Assembly: GCA_038237895.1 (NCBI GenBank)
Contig: JBBRYE010000077.1
Coordinates: forward strand, 1 to 17,325
Length of the DNA stretch: 17,325 bases
Direction: 5' to 3'
DNA from: Pseudopedobacter sp038237895
Lineage (GTDB): Bacteria > Bacteroidota > Bacteroidia > Sphingobacteriales > Sphingobacteriaceae
The notes under the pieces were generated by a model. That model worked only from the letters and a program-made list of their open reading frames with translations, was not told the DNA's origin and searched no databases. Each line of letters starts with the position of its first letter. Position 1 is the first letter of the stretch. Shown here piece after piece: positions 1 to 8,341 of the stretch. Made by a program: the position numbers and the translations under genes.

Positions 1-684
1 GATACTGGAGCAACGGGTTCAGCAGGAACAAATGGAACAAATGGAGTTGATGGAGCAAAGGGTGATACAGGCGCAACAGGGTCAGCAGGAACAAACGGTT
101 CTAACGGTACAAACGGAACAAATGGAGCAGTTGGTGCAACCGGAGCAACAGGTAACACAGGATCAGCTGGAACAAACGGTACTAATGGAACAAACGGAGC
201 AGTTGGTGCAACTGGCGCACAAGGTATACAAGGAATTCAAGGATTGAAAGGTGATACAGGAGCCGCAGGAACTAACGGAGCCGTTGGTGCAACAGGTAAC
301 ACAGGATCAGCTGGAACAAACGGTACAAATGGAACCAACGGAGCAGTTGGAGCAACGGGCGCACAAGGTATACAAGGAATTCAAGGATTGAAAGGTGATA
401 CAGGCGCAATAGGATCAGCAGGAACAAACGGAACAAACGGAGCCGTTGGTGCAACAGGTAATACAGGATCAGCAGGATCTAATGGAACTAATGGAGCAGT
501 TGGCGCAACCGGATCAGCAGGAACAAATGGTACTAACGGAACAAATGGAACCAACGGAGCCGTTGGCGCAACAGGCTCACAAGGAATACAAGGAATTCAA
601 GGATTGAAAGGTGATACAGGAGCAACCGGAACAGCTGGAACAAACGGAGCGATAGGTGCAACTGGAGCGACAGGCGCTACAGGG
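1..684 (+). repeat. Collagen-like coding repeat tract (9-bp Gly-X-Y units in longer blocks)
   Basis: The tract consists of 9-bp units each ending in a Gly codon. A 47-bp block at 214-260 recurs identically at 358-404 and with two mismatches at 574-620. The spacings are 144 and 216 bp, both multiples of 72 bp. Sequence before the first two blocks is also nearly identical, so the larger duplicated unit is over 100 bp. Other triplets between blocks vary in number, so the tract is not a strict tandem array. Because every unit is a multiple of 3 bp, gain or loss of units would change fibre length without breaking the frame. Confidence 0.85.
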
Positions 685-1557
685 CCAACAATTGATGCAA
701 CTGCAACAACAAAAGGAGTTGTACAATTAGCCGGTGATTTATCAGGAACTGCTGCATTACCAAGAATTGCACAAAATGGGGCTACAACAAATCAGATTTT
801 AACATGGAATGGTAGTGCATGGGTGGCTGCAGATCAAAATATGCCAAAAGGAACTGTTACTGGACAAACAGCAAGATGGGATCAAACAACTGGTAAATGG
901 ATAGTTGATGCTACTATATCTAATAATGGAGCATCAGTGAGTATTACTGGAGCAACCTCTCTTACTAATACAACTGCTTCTACTAGCTCAACAACTGGTG
1001 CTTTAATTGTATCTGGTGGTGTGGGTATAGCAAATAATATAAATATTGCTGGTAACTCAACTATCTCAGGAAATTCTACAACTACTGGTACATCTACCCT
1101 TACAGGCAACACAACTAGCGCTGGTGCGGTAAATATTACAAATTCAACCACATCAACTAGCTCAACAACTGGTGCATTAAAGGTATCAGGTGGTGTAGGA
1201 ATTTCGGAAAATTTGAATGTTAATGGAAATGTAAGTGGAACAACAACATCTACCATTTCTGGATTTAATGCGGCATTAAATAACAAGACTGGTGCATATA
1301 CGCTTACGGCTTCTGATAATGGCAAAGTGTTAACTTTTAATGTTGGAAGTAATGTCAATCTTACAATACCTTCAGGATTGCCAGTTGGTTTCAATTGTAT
1401 GATAGTGCAGACCAACTTAGGGCAAGTAATTTTTACCCAAAGTGGAACAACTATTAGTAACAGAAGTGGAAATACCAAAACAGCGGGTTTAAATGCTGTA
1501 GCTACAATATTAAATATTAGTAGTAATACATTCGTTACTTCCGGTGATATGAAATAA
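1..1557 (+). CDS. Collagen-like (Gly-X-Y) surface fibre protein, 5' truncated by window edge
   Basis: The reading frame is already open at base 1, so the true start lies upstream; the TTG at 244 is only an internal Leu codon. Codons 1-228 (bases 1-684) are 76 uninterrupted Gly-containing triplets, mainly TNG, ATG, SAG, AVG and DTG, with three copies of a QGIQGIQGLKGDTG block. There is almost no proline, so a triple helix, if formed, would rest on Thr/Asn-rich triplets. Next come a KGVVQLAGDLSGTA segment like those in phage tail fibres, two STTGAL(I/K)VSGGVGI modules 58 codons apart, and a C-terminal beta-rich domain (GKVLTFNVG...TNTFVTSGDMK type) resembling phage fibre tips. No T9SS sorting domain is visible at the C-terminus. 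A trimeric extracellular fibre is my inference. The next gene starts 12 bp downstream, suggesting one transcript. Confidence 0.85.
   Translation, partial: DTGATGSAGTNGTNGVDGAKGDTGATGSAGTNGSNGTNGTNGAVGATGATGNTGSAGTNGTNGTNGAVGATGAQGIQGIQGLKGDTGAAGTNGAVGATGNTGSAGTNGTNGTNGAVGATGAQGIQGIQGLKGDTGAIGSAGTNGTNGAVGATGNTGSAGSNGTNGAVGATGSAGTNGTNGTNGTNGAVGATGSQGIQGIQGLKGDTGATGTAGTNGAIGATGATGATGPTIDATATTKGVVQLAGDLSGTAALPRIAQNGATTNQILTWNGSAWVAADQNMPKGTVTGQTARWDQTTGKWIVDATISNNGASVSITGATSLTNTTASTSSTTGALIVSGGVGIANNINIAGNSTISGNSTTTGTSTLTGNTTSAGAVNITNSTTSTSSTTGALKVSGGVGISENLNVNGNVSGTTTSTISGFNAALNNKTGAYTLTASDNGKVLTFNVGSNVNLTIPSGLPVGFNCMIVQTNLGQVIFTQSGTTISNRSGNTKTAGLNAVATILNISSNTFVTSGDMK
982..1230 (+). repeat. Two-copy STTGAL-VSGGVGI module within the fibre gene
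   Basis: A segment coding TSSTTGAL(I/K)VSGGVGI followed by an N-rich stretch (xNxNxxGN) occurs at 982 onward and again at 1156 onward, a period of 174 bp (58 codons). The first 20 bases of each copy are identical. Similar modules are known to me from tail-fibre-like proteins of phages and large viruses. Here they lie between the collagen-like region and the C-terminal domain. Confidence 0.7.
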
Positions 1558-1569
1558 GCAATTTAGGGT

Positions 1570-2511
1570 ATGAAAAAAAATATTAGCATTTCAAGAATAT
1601 TAACCTCTATAATTATATGCGTTTTGAGTTGTCAGAATTTGGCAGCTCAAATAGCTATATCAACTTTTCAACCTGCTGAATATGTGCCTAATATTATTAA
1701 AACCGAATATATTAATAGGATTTCAACTGCTGCCGGGAATTCAAATACAGCAGTTGTGGGAGGAAGTATTAGCAATTCATTAAAAACTTCTACCGAGGTA
1801 GGTATGGTTTGGAGTACAAATGCCCAACCAGATTATACCACTGATCCTCACAGTCAAGCGACAACCGTTGCAAATGTATTTACTGCTAATTTGAGCGGTT
1901 TAAGTAATGGTACAACTTATTATGTATGCTCTTATGCATTAGATAATAACGGAAGGTACTATTATGGAGATCCAATTAAATTTATTGTTGGAGGCTCAGC
2001 TGATGGTAATTTAAATTTTACTAGCTACTCTTCTCCAGTACAAGTTTATGCAGATGATTTGAACGAATTGGATATTCTTTTGGATGGAGGTACGGTATTA
2101 AGTAGAGGTACAGCTGCTGCAAATCCATTAATTAACTTTACCAATGCGAATCAGCTGACTGCTGTTGGAGTTACACTTACCTCTAGTAAAGATGATTTTA
2201 GTATTTTTTTACAAGGTTTTTTCATCCCAAAAGAAACGGGAAGCTATCTATTTACATGTGAGGCAGATGATGCCGACGATTTATATGTAGATGGACTTCC
2301 TTTAATTACACAATATGGTGCACATTCGGCCTCTGGTTTAGGAAGTCACACTGCATCTATTTCTTTGACAGCAGGCGTTAAATATGCTTTTAGAGCTAGA
2401 ATGCAAGAAAGAGCAGGGCAAGAGGTTTTACAAGTGGCATGGAAATCACCTTCAATTCAAGCTGCAAACGGCGCTTATGTTTTAGATGCCACAGAAATTT
2501 CTTCATTTTAA
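1570..2511 (+). CDS. Secreted protein with fn3-like and PA14-like domains
   Basis: The 313-residue product begins with a Lys-rich start and a hydrophobic signal peptide (residues 1-26, cleavage likely after LAA before Q27). Residues ~55-140 read as an fn3-like beta domain (VGMVWSTN...GLSNGTTYYVCSYALDNNG). Residues ~145-300 resemble a PA14 domain: GFFIPKETGSYLFTCEADDADDLYVDG (in pieces 216-242), then HTASISLTAGVKYAFRARM and EVLQVAWKSP. The Asp-rich stretch 233-241 matches the place where PA14/GLEYA lectin-like domains bind Ca and sugar, so glycan binding is plausible but not shown. No T9SS C-terminal domain or lipobox is present, so the route beyond the periplasm is unclear. It follows the collagen-like gene by 12 bp and probably works with it at the cell surface. 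Confidence 0.8.
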   Translation: MKKNISISRILTSIIICVLSCQNLAAQIAISTFQPAEYVPNIIKTEYINRISTAAGNSNTAVVGGSISNSLKTSTEVGMVWSTNAQPDYTTDPHSQATTVANVFTANLSGLSNGTTYYVCSYALDNNGRYYYGDPIKFIVGGSADGNLNFTSYSSPVQVYADDLNELDILLDGGTVLSRGTAAANPLINFTNANQLTAVGVTLTSSKDDFSIFLQGFFIPKETGSYLFTCEADDADDLYVDGLPLITQYGAHSASGLGSHTASISLTAGVKYAFRARMQERAGQEVLQVAWKSPSIQAANGAYVLDATEISSF

Positions 2512-2569
2512 ATGGTCAAAAACAATATATAAGAATTGTATTCAAGTTAATCAAATCTAATTATTTAGC

Positions 2570-2599
2570 AAGAGTCTTTTTAGGCATAGAAAGACTCTT
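2570..2599 (+). terminator. Candidate terminator after the fibre/PA14 unit
   Basis: A perfect 10-bp inverted repeat (AAGAGTCTTT with AAAGACTCTT) has a 10-nt loop and lies 58 bp after the PA14-gene stop. The tail that follows (GTTGTATAATAA) is only moderately T-rich, so termination may be weak or assisted. Confidence 0.55.
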
Positions 2600-3192
2600 G
2601 TTGTATAATAATATGTGTAATTCAATAATTGATTATTTTTTAAAGAAGTTTTGTTTTTTGAAGTGCAAAGCATATGAGTTAGATATTTTAAGAATATAAT
2701 CAAAAAAATAATTTTCCATCTAGCTTAATATTAAAAAACAAAAAAACAATTTTATAATATTATTTGAGTCAATAATTTCTACGCAATGGGTAAAAAATTC
2801 AACATATATTTAAGGCTATTTAAAATTTATTGTAACCAATTCGTTTTTACTACGTATAAGGCTTTTTTAATTCAAAAATTCATTTTATAATTATTTACAA
2901 ATCTTAACATTGTAGCCTTAATAGGCTATTTAAATTCATTTATTCCCCAATAAGTATATTTAATTACCCAAATTAAGATTAATTTACCCAATCTAATTCT
3001 TTACTTCTTAAATTTTAAGAGAATGTTATCTTCAAATTTAAAATTTTTTAAAATTATCATAAACTCACTTTAAACATTAAAAAACGCATATTTAATCCTA
3101 AATATTGATATTTTATCAATTAATATAATATGTAAAGCGGGGAATTTGTAACCCAATTTTTTAAGCGGCGTAAAACTTGTCTTAGTAATAGC
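2600..3192. other. Gene-free AT-rich spacer
   Basis: Nearly 600 bp with no credible coding sequence; all frames are broken by stops or give low-complexity Lys/Asn/Phe peptides. It holds a 12-bp direct repeat AGGCTATTTAAA (2813-2824 and 2933-2944), two TTACCCAA motifs near 2965-2992, and a 7-bp inverted repeat ATTGATA-TTT-TATCAAT at 3104-3120 that could be an operator or simply reflect base composition. The promoter of the T9SS cargo gene at 3193 should be here, but I could not place a convincing Bacteroidota -33/-7 pair. Confidence 0.5.
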
Positions 3193-3732
3193 ATGAAGAC
3201 AATAATTTTACTATCATTTTTAATTGCAGGTTTCGGGTTAAATTCTTACAGTCAAACAGTAGAAAGGTTAGCTATAACATCTGGTGGTGGTTCAGCAACA
3301 TCAGCTTTAGGAGAAACTATCCAATTTACAATTGGTCAATCTTATTTTACACAAACATTAACTGATGGTAATTCAAATTACTTAACACAAGGATTTGAGC
3401 AACCAGTTAATCGTAATTATGCTTCAATAGATGCTCCTGCTTATGCAGATGTTTATTCTAATAAAATAGAAGCATATCCAAACCCAGCAGTAAATTATGT
3501 AGATATTGTTTTAAGCTTAATTGATGATGATGGTGCAAAAATTTCTATTCTTGATATGTGGGGACAACCATTAAAGAAAGAAGATTTTTCTGTAACACAA
3601 GGAAAACAACAATTACATTTTGTATTTGGTAATGTACCAGCTGCGCTTTACACATTAAAAGTAGAAGCGAATAAAAAAGTATACTCCAAAAAATTATTAG
3701 TCGCAGGTACTAGCTCTAGAGTATCTTTATAA
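3193..3732 (+). CDS. Small secreted protein with T9SS type A sorting domain
   Basis: The 179-residue protein has a signal peptide (residues 1-20, cleavage before Q21), a short N-terminal part (ERLAITSGGGSATS...FTIGQSYFTQ...LTQGFEQP) and a C-terminal domain from ~91 to 171. That domain begins with KIEAYPNPAVNYVDI, continues with ISILDMWGQPLKK and closes with ALYTLKVEANKKVYSKKLLVAG, the recognisable Por/type IX secretion signal. Proteins of this kind are exported to the periplasm by Sec, moved across the outer membrane by T9SS, and usually cleaved and anchored. The short body has no catalytic motif, so it is probably structural or adhesive. It is monocistronic, with a strong terminator 40 bp downstream. 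The exact role is unknown. Confidence 0.85.
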   Translation: MKTIILLSFLIAGFGLNSYSQTVERLAITSGGGSATSALGETIQFTIGQSYFTQTLTDGNSNYLTQGFEQPVNRNYASIDAPAYADVYSNKIEAYPNPAVNYVDIVLSLIDDDGAKISILDMWGQPLKKEDFSVTQGKQQLHFVFGNVPAALYTLKVEANKKVYSKKLLVAGTSSRVSL

Positions 3733-3771
3733 AAAAACTTACAACGCTCTTCATAAATTAACAATCTTAAG

Positions 3772-3803
3772 AACCGTTTCTAGCAATAGAAACGGTTTTT
3801 TTT
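3772..3803 (+). terminator. Intrinsic terminator of the T9SS cargo gene
   Basis: A perfect 11-bp stem (AACCGTTTCTA with TAGAAACGGTT) with a GCAA tetraloop is followed by a run of T to 3803. It acts on the + strand; the opposite side lacks a T-run, so dnaE, which converges on it, is not obviously served by it. Confidence 0.92.
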
Positions 3804-3973
3804 ATAATATTTTGTTCGAATCTTGATTTTCGGGATTATTAGGATAAACAAGATTAGATTCTATAAATAGCGATGTTATAAAATGAATAGAATTATTTTT
3901 AAAATTGGGATGATATCAAACCTTTCCAGAATCTTATTTTTCTTAAAATTGATTTAATTTTAATTCAGAGATT

Positions 3974-6900
3974 TTAATTTAAGGTGTAATCTAATTCCAA
4001 CTCATCTAAACTAATCAGCAATTCTTTTGAAATATTAATCTGACGGGTTTTGCTAGGAAGTTCGATCCTAATTTTCTCTTTTTTATCTACAACAATAAAA
4101 TTTAGCTTTTTAGAGCCCACATAGTTAGAAAACATATCATCTAAATCTTGAATTAAATCTTCATTAATATGATTGATATCTAAGCAGATATCAATTTTAT
4201 TGGCTTGTTTTTCTAAAACGTCTCGTAGGTCAGAAAAATCGGCGTAAGTCCATTTAGTTCTTTTACCACCATCTTGTAAAGTATAATAAGCTATATTACC
4301 TTTTAAATATAGGTAGCTATTTAATACCAAATGATGTTTAAACTTCATGTAGTCGTCTTTATAAATGCTAAACTCATACATATCGTCATAACCTTCTAAT
4401 TTAAACTGAGCCCAACCTCTTCCTTCTTTATTAAGCCGATGATTTACAAAAGAAATGATGCCGCCAACTTTAAAAGAAAAATCGGCTCCTTTATCAATCT
4501 CATTAAAAATTTGTAGGTTGCCTTTATTGCAATATTTATCCAAAATCAATTTGTATTCATCTAAAGGATGTCCTGAAATATAAATCCCTACCACTTCTTT
4601 TTCTTTGGCGAGTTTTAACATTGCGCCCCATTCTTCACAAAGGCTCAAACTTGGTTCGGGCATTTCTACACTTGCCCCACCTCCAAATAAACTTCCCTGA
4701 GAAGAATTTTCGTTTTCTTTATGTTTAGCTCCGTATTTTATAGCCTGTTCTAAAACGGTAGTATTATTTTCTTCATAAAAATATTGGGCTCTGTGGGTAT
4801 TTTTGAAACAATCAAATCCTCCGGCTAAAACTAAATTTTCTAAAGCTTTTTTATTGGCAGCTCTTAAATCTACTTTTTTAGTAAAATCGAAAATATTTTT
4901 ATATTTTTCTTTTTCTCTATTAGCGATAATAGTTTCAACAGCACCCGCTCCAACTCCTTTTACAGCGCCCATTCCAAAACGGATGGCATAATCATCATTA
5001 ACAGTAAATTTATGGTAAGATTCGTTTACATCCGGACCCAAAACCTGTAAACCCATTCGCTTACATTCTTCCATAAAGAAAGTGACTTGCTTAATATCGT
5101 TCATGTTATTAGAAAGCACTGCAGCCATATATTCTGCCGGGTAATGTGCTTTTAAGTAAGCTGTTTGATAGGCAATCCAAGCATAACAAGTAGAGTGAGA
5201 CTTGTTAAATGCGTAACTAGCAAAAGCTTCCCAATCTTTCCAAACTTTTTCTAAAACCTTTGCATCATGACCTTTTGCCGCAGCTTGAGTAATAAATTTT
5301 GGTTTCATCTTATCCAAAACTTCTTTTTGCTTTTTACCCATCGCTTTACGCAAAACATCGGCTTCGCCTTTAGTAAAATCGGCCAATTTTTGTGATAAAA
5401 GCATTACCTGCTCTTGGTAAACCGTAATTCCGTAGGTTTCTTTTAAATACTCTTCACTATCGGCAATGTCATATTTAATTTCTTCTTCCCCATTTTTTCT
5501 ACGCACAAAACTTGGGATATATTCCATCGGTCCAGGCCGATAAAGCGCATTCATGGCAATTAAATCGCCAAACACGGTTGGCTTTAAATCTTTCATGTGC
5601 TTTTGCATCCCTGGCGATTCGTACTGGAAAATCCCTATGGTTTCTCCCTTTTGGAAAAGCTGATAAGTTTTCTCATCATCAATTGGGAAAAAATCTGGGT
5701 CTAAATCAATTCCTGATCTTTTTTTAACCAACTTCACGGTATCTTTTATCAGGGTAAGTGTTTTAAGACCTAAAAAATCCATCTTTAACAAGCCCGCACT
5801 TTCAACAACAGAGTTATCAAATTGGGTAACATATAAATCAGAATCTTTTGCCGTTGCAACAGGCACAAAATTGGTAATATCACTTGGCGTGATGATAACC
5901 CCGCAGGCATGAATTCCTGTGTTGCGTAATGAACCTTCTAAAACTTGGGCTTGACGCAAAGTCTCGGCACTTAAATCATTACCGGCAGCAATATTTTTCA
6001 GCTGATTGACCAACTCCATATCTTCTGAACGGAGAAAACTTTTTAGAGCAGCATCATCTAAAGTGAAGATTTTTGCCAGCTTCATATTAGGAATCAACTT
6101 TGCTAATTTATCAGCTTCAAAAAGAGGCAAATCTAAAACCCTAGCTGTATCACGAACAGAAGATTTTGCGGCCATAGTGCCGTAAGTAATAATTTGCGCT
6201 ACTTGGCTAGATCCATATTTTTTGATGACATAATCCATTACTCTTCCACGTCCTTCATCATCAAAATCGATGTCGATATCTGGTAAAGAAACACGATCGG
6301 GATTTAAGAAACGCTCAAAAAGCAAATCATAAGCAATAGGATCAATATTGGTAATCCCCAAACAATAAGCAACTGCACTACCCGCTGCAGAACCACGACC
6401 GGGTCCAACAGAAACATCCAACCGTCTGGCTTCGGCAATAAAATCTTGAACGATCAAAAAATATCCCGGGTAACCGGTTTTCTCAATAGTAGCGAGTTCA
6501 AATTCTAACCGGTCTTTTATTTCTTGGGTTAAATCTGGGTATCTTTTTGCTGCACCAACATAAGTTAAATGTGCTAAATATTTATTCTCACCACGTTTTC
6601 CACTGTCGCCTTCATCTTCTGTAACTAAAAATTCTTCTGGAATATCAAATTTGGGAAGTAAAACTTCTCTGTACAGGGTATAATTTTCTACTTTATCTAC
6701 AACTTCCTGGATATTGATAATGGCTTCTGGTAAATCTGAAAAAAGCTTTTTCATTTGCTCTCCCGATTTAAAATAATATTCTTGATTTGGCATTCCGTAG
6801 CGGAAACCTCGTCCGCGACCAATTGGAGTTGCTAGTTTTTCTCCCTCTTTAACGCAAAGCAAAATATCATGAGCATGCGCATCTACTTTATCTATATAAT

Positions 6901-8341
6901 AAGTGTTGTTAGAAGCTAAAATTTTGACATTGTTTTTGCGAGCTAAAGAAATTAAAGTTTGGTTTACCCTGTTTTCATCTTCTTGATCATGACGCATTAA
7001 CTCGATGTAAAAGTCTTCGCTAAAAGTCTGTTTCCACCAAATTAAAGCTTCCTCTGCTTGGTTTTCACCGAGATTTAAAATCTTGTTTGGGATTTCTCCG
7101 TAAAGGTTACCAGAAAGTACAATCAGGTCTTCTTTATATTGTTCAATAATTTTTCTATCGATACGTGGAACGTAATAAAAACCAGCAGTGTAAGCAATGG
7201 ACGACATTTTGGCCAAATTGTGATAGCCTTTTTTATTCTTGGCCAAAAACACAATTTGGTAACCATTGTCTTTCCTCTTTTTATCGGTATGGTCATCACA
7301 AACAAAAAACTCGCAGCCAACAATTGGTTTTATAATGGTTTCTAAGGCATGTTCTCCGTTTGCTAATAATTCTTCGTTTTTGGCTTTCGCCGATTTGTTG
7401 TGGTTAGCAACCGCACTCATAAAATGGAAAGCACCCATCATATTTGCATGATCGGTAATGGCAACGGCAGGCATTTTATTTTTTGCAGCAGCCTTAACCA
7501 AACTGGCAACAGAAATGGTAGATTGTAAAACAGAAAACTGACTGTGATTGTGCAAATGAACAAAATCTACATCAACCAACTCGGCTAAATTTGCTTCATT
7601 ATCTTCTACGTTTCCAGTTGCTTCCAGCTTTTCGCCTTTCGCTTTAAGCTTAAAAGATTCTTCTTTTAAATTGATATGCTTAATCCCAATAGGTTGGATT
7701 TCATCAGAATTTATGGTTCTAAAATCATTAAAATAAGAAACCTCAACTTGTAATTCGGCAGCCGTAAAAACTTCCCTTTTAACTAAAGCAAAGAAACAAC
7801 GAGAGGTCGCTTCCACATCAGCAGTAGCATTGTGGGCCTCTGCAAAAGGCTTATTAAAAAGATATTGGTGTAATTCGGTAAGGTTTGGAAGTTTAAATTT
7901 ACCTCCACGGCCGCCTGGTAATTGCAATAAACTTGCGGTAACTTCTGTACAAGTATCTAAAACAGGTAGTTTAATTAATAAGTTATCAAAGCCTAAGCGG
8001 TGAAACTCGGCGCCCATAATGTTAATATCAAAACTTAAATTTTGCCCAACTATAAATTTTGTTTGGCTTAAAGCCGAGTTAAATTTCTCTAAAACTTCTG
8101 AAAGTTGAAAACCTTGTTCATGCGCTAATTCGGTAGAAATTCCATGAACTTTTTCTGCATCGTAAGGGATATTGAATCCATCGGGTTTAACTAAATAATC
8201 TTCATGAGAAACCAATCTTCCCATTTCATCATGCAATTGCCATGCAATTTGAATACACCTTGGCCAATTATCCGTATCGGTGAAGGGCGCATCCCAACGT
8301 TTCGGCAATCCGGTGGTTTCGGTATCAAAAATTAAGTACAT
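3974..8341 (-). CDS. dnaE: DNA polymerase III alpha subunit with fused N-terminal DEDDh exonuclease
   Basis: This is the replicative polymerase catalytic subunit, 1455 residues, longer than E. coli DnaE (1160). Residues 1-190 are a DnaQ-like 3'-5' exonuclease: FDTETTG (D6, E8), NLSFDIN (D105), AHNATADVEA (H170, D175). Residues ~258-500 are the PHP domain starting HLHNHSQFS. The polymerase core has GPGRGSAAGSAV (647-658), PDIDIDF (D688, D690) and KMDFLGLK (D855), giving the three catalytic Asp residues. HhH-like sequence lies near 1123-1140, a clamp-binding pentapeptide QGSLF at 1215-1219, and an OB-fold around 1290-1360. The ATG at 8341 directly starts the exonuclease domain (MYLIFDTETTG), which fixes the start. 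Several PHP metal ligands appear lost (see findings). It appears to stand alone, with no partner gene. Confidence 0.97.
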   Translation of the reverse strand: MYLIFDTETTGLPKRWDAPFTDTDNWPRCIQIAWQLHDEMGRLVSHEDYLVKPDGFNIPYDAEKVHGISTELAHEQGFQLSEVLEKFNSALSQTKFIVGQNLSFDINIMGAEFHRLGFDNLLIKLPVLDTCTEVTASLLQLPGGRGGKFKLPNLTELHQYLFNKPFAEAHNATADVEATSRCFFALVKREVFTAAELQVEVSYFNDFRTINSDEIQPIGIKHINLKEESFKLKAKGEKLEATGNVEDNEANLAELVDVDFVHLHNHSQFSVLQSTISVASLVKAAAKNKMPAVAITDHANMMGAFHFMSAVANHNKSAKAKNEELLANGEHALETIIKPIVGCEFFVCDDHTDKKRKDNGYQIVFLAKNKKGYHNLAKMSSIAYTAGFYYVPRIDRKIIEQYKEDLIVLSGNLYGEIPNKILNLGENQAEEALIWWKQTFSEDFYIELMRHDQEDENRVNQTLISLARKNNVKILASNNTYYIDKVDAHAHDILLCVKEGEKLATPIGRGRGFRYGMPNQEYYFKSGEQMKKLFSDLPEAIINIQEVVDKVENYTLYREVLLPKFDIPEEFLVTEDEGDSGKRGENKYLAHLTYVGAAKRYPDLTQEIKDRLEFELATIEKTGYPGYFLIVQDFIAEARRLDVSVGPGRGSAAGSAVAYCLGITNIDPIAYDLLFERFLNPDRVSLPDIDIDFDDEGRGRVMDYVIKKYGSSQVAQIITYGTMAAKSSVRDTARVLDLPLFEADKLAKLIPNMKLAKIFTLDDAALKSFLRSEDMELVNQLKNIAAGNDLSAETLRQAQVLEGSLRNTGIHACGVIITPSDITNFVPVATAKDSDLYVTQFDNSVVESAGLLKMDFLGLKTLTLIKDTVKLVKKRSGIDLDPDFFPIDDEKTYQLFQKGETIGIFQYESPGMQKHMKDLKPTVFGDLIAMNALYRPGPMEYIPSFVRRKNGEEEIKYDIADSEEYLKETYGITVYQEQVMLLSQKLADFTKGEADVLRKAMGKKQKEVLDKMKPKFITQAAAKGHDAKVLEKVWKDWEAFASYAFNKSHSTCYAWIAYQTAYLKAHYPAEYMAAVLSNNMNDIKQVTFFMEECKRMGLQVLGPDVNESYHKFTVNDDYAIRFGMGAVKGVGAGAVETIIANREKEKYKNIFDFTKKVDLRAANKKALENLVLAGGFDCFKNTHRAQYFYEENNTTVLEQAIKYGAKHKENENSSQGSLFGGGASVEMPEPSLSLCEEWGAMLKLAKEKEVVGIYISGHPLDEYKLILDKYCNKGNLQIFNEIDKGADFSFKVGGIISFVNHRLNKEGRGWAQFKLEGYDDMYEFSIYKDDYMKFKHHLVLNSYLYLKGNIAYYTLQDGGKRTKWTYADFSDLRDVLEKQANKIDICLDINHINEDLIQDLDDMFSNYVGSKKLNFIVVDKKEKIRIELPSKTRQINISKELLISLDELELDYTLN

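Noticed and set aside
32..247. Gln/Glu-rich reading frame overlapping the collagen-like gene, and long open frames on its opposite strand
   Set aside because: They are by-products of 9-bp repeats lacking stops in other frames; the Gly-X-Y frame is the only one with recognisable protein structure and it continues into the C-terminal domains.
1..684. CRISPR-like array
   Set aside because: The repeats are coding, in frame, variable in length and separated by related triplets rather than unique spacers.
2439..2699. 86-codon frame overlapping the end of the PA14-like gene
   Set aside because: It begins inside the upstream gene in another frame, runs through the terminator hairpin and gives a low-complexity, non-conserved-looking peptide.
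3104..3120. ATTGATA-TTT-TATCAAT palindrome as a defined operator
   Set aside because: Seven-bp arms in DNA this AT-rich are expected by chance, and no regulator gene is nearby; kept only as a note in the spacer entry.
4803..7451. Several 60-71-codon plus-strand frames inside dnaE
   Set aside because: They are antisense shadows of a strongly conserved gene, with no start context or domain.
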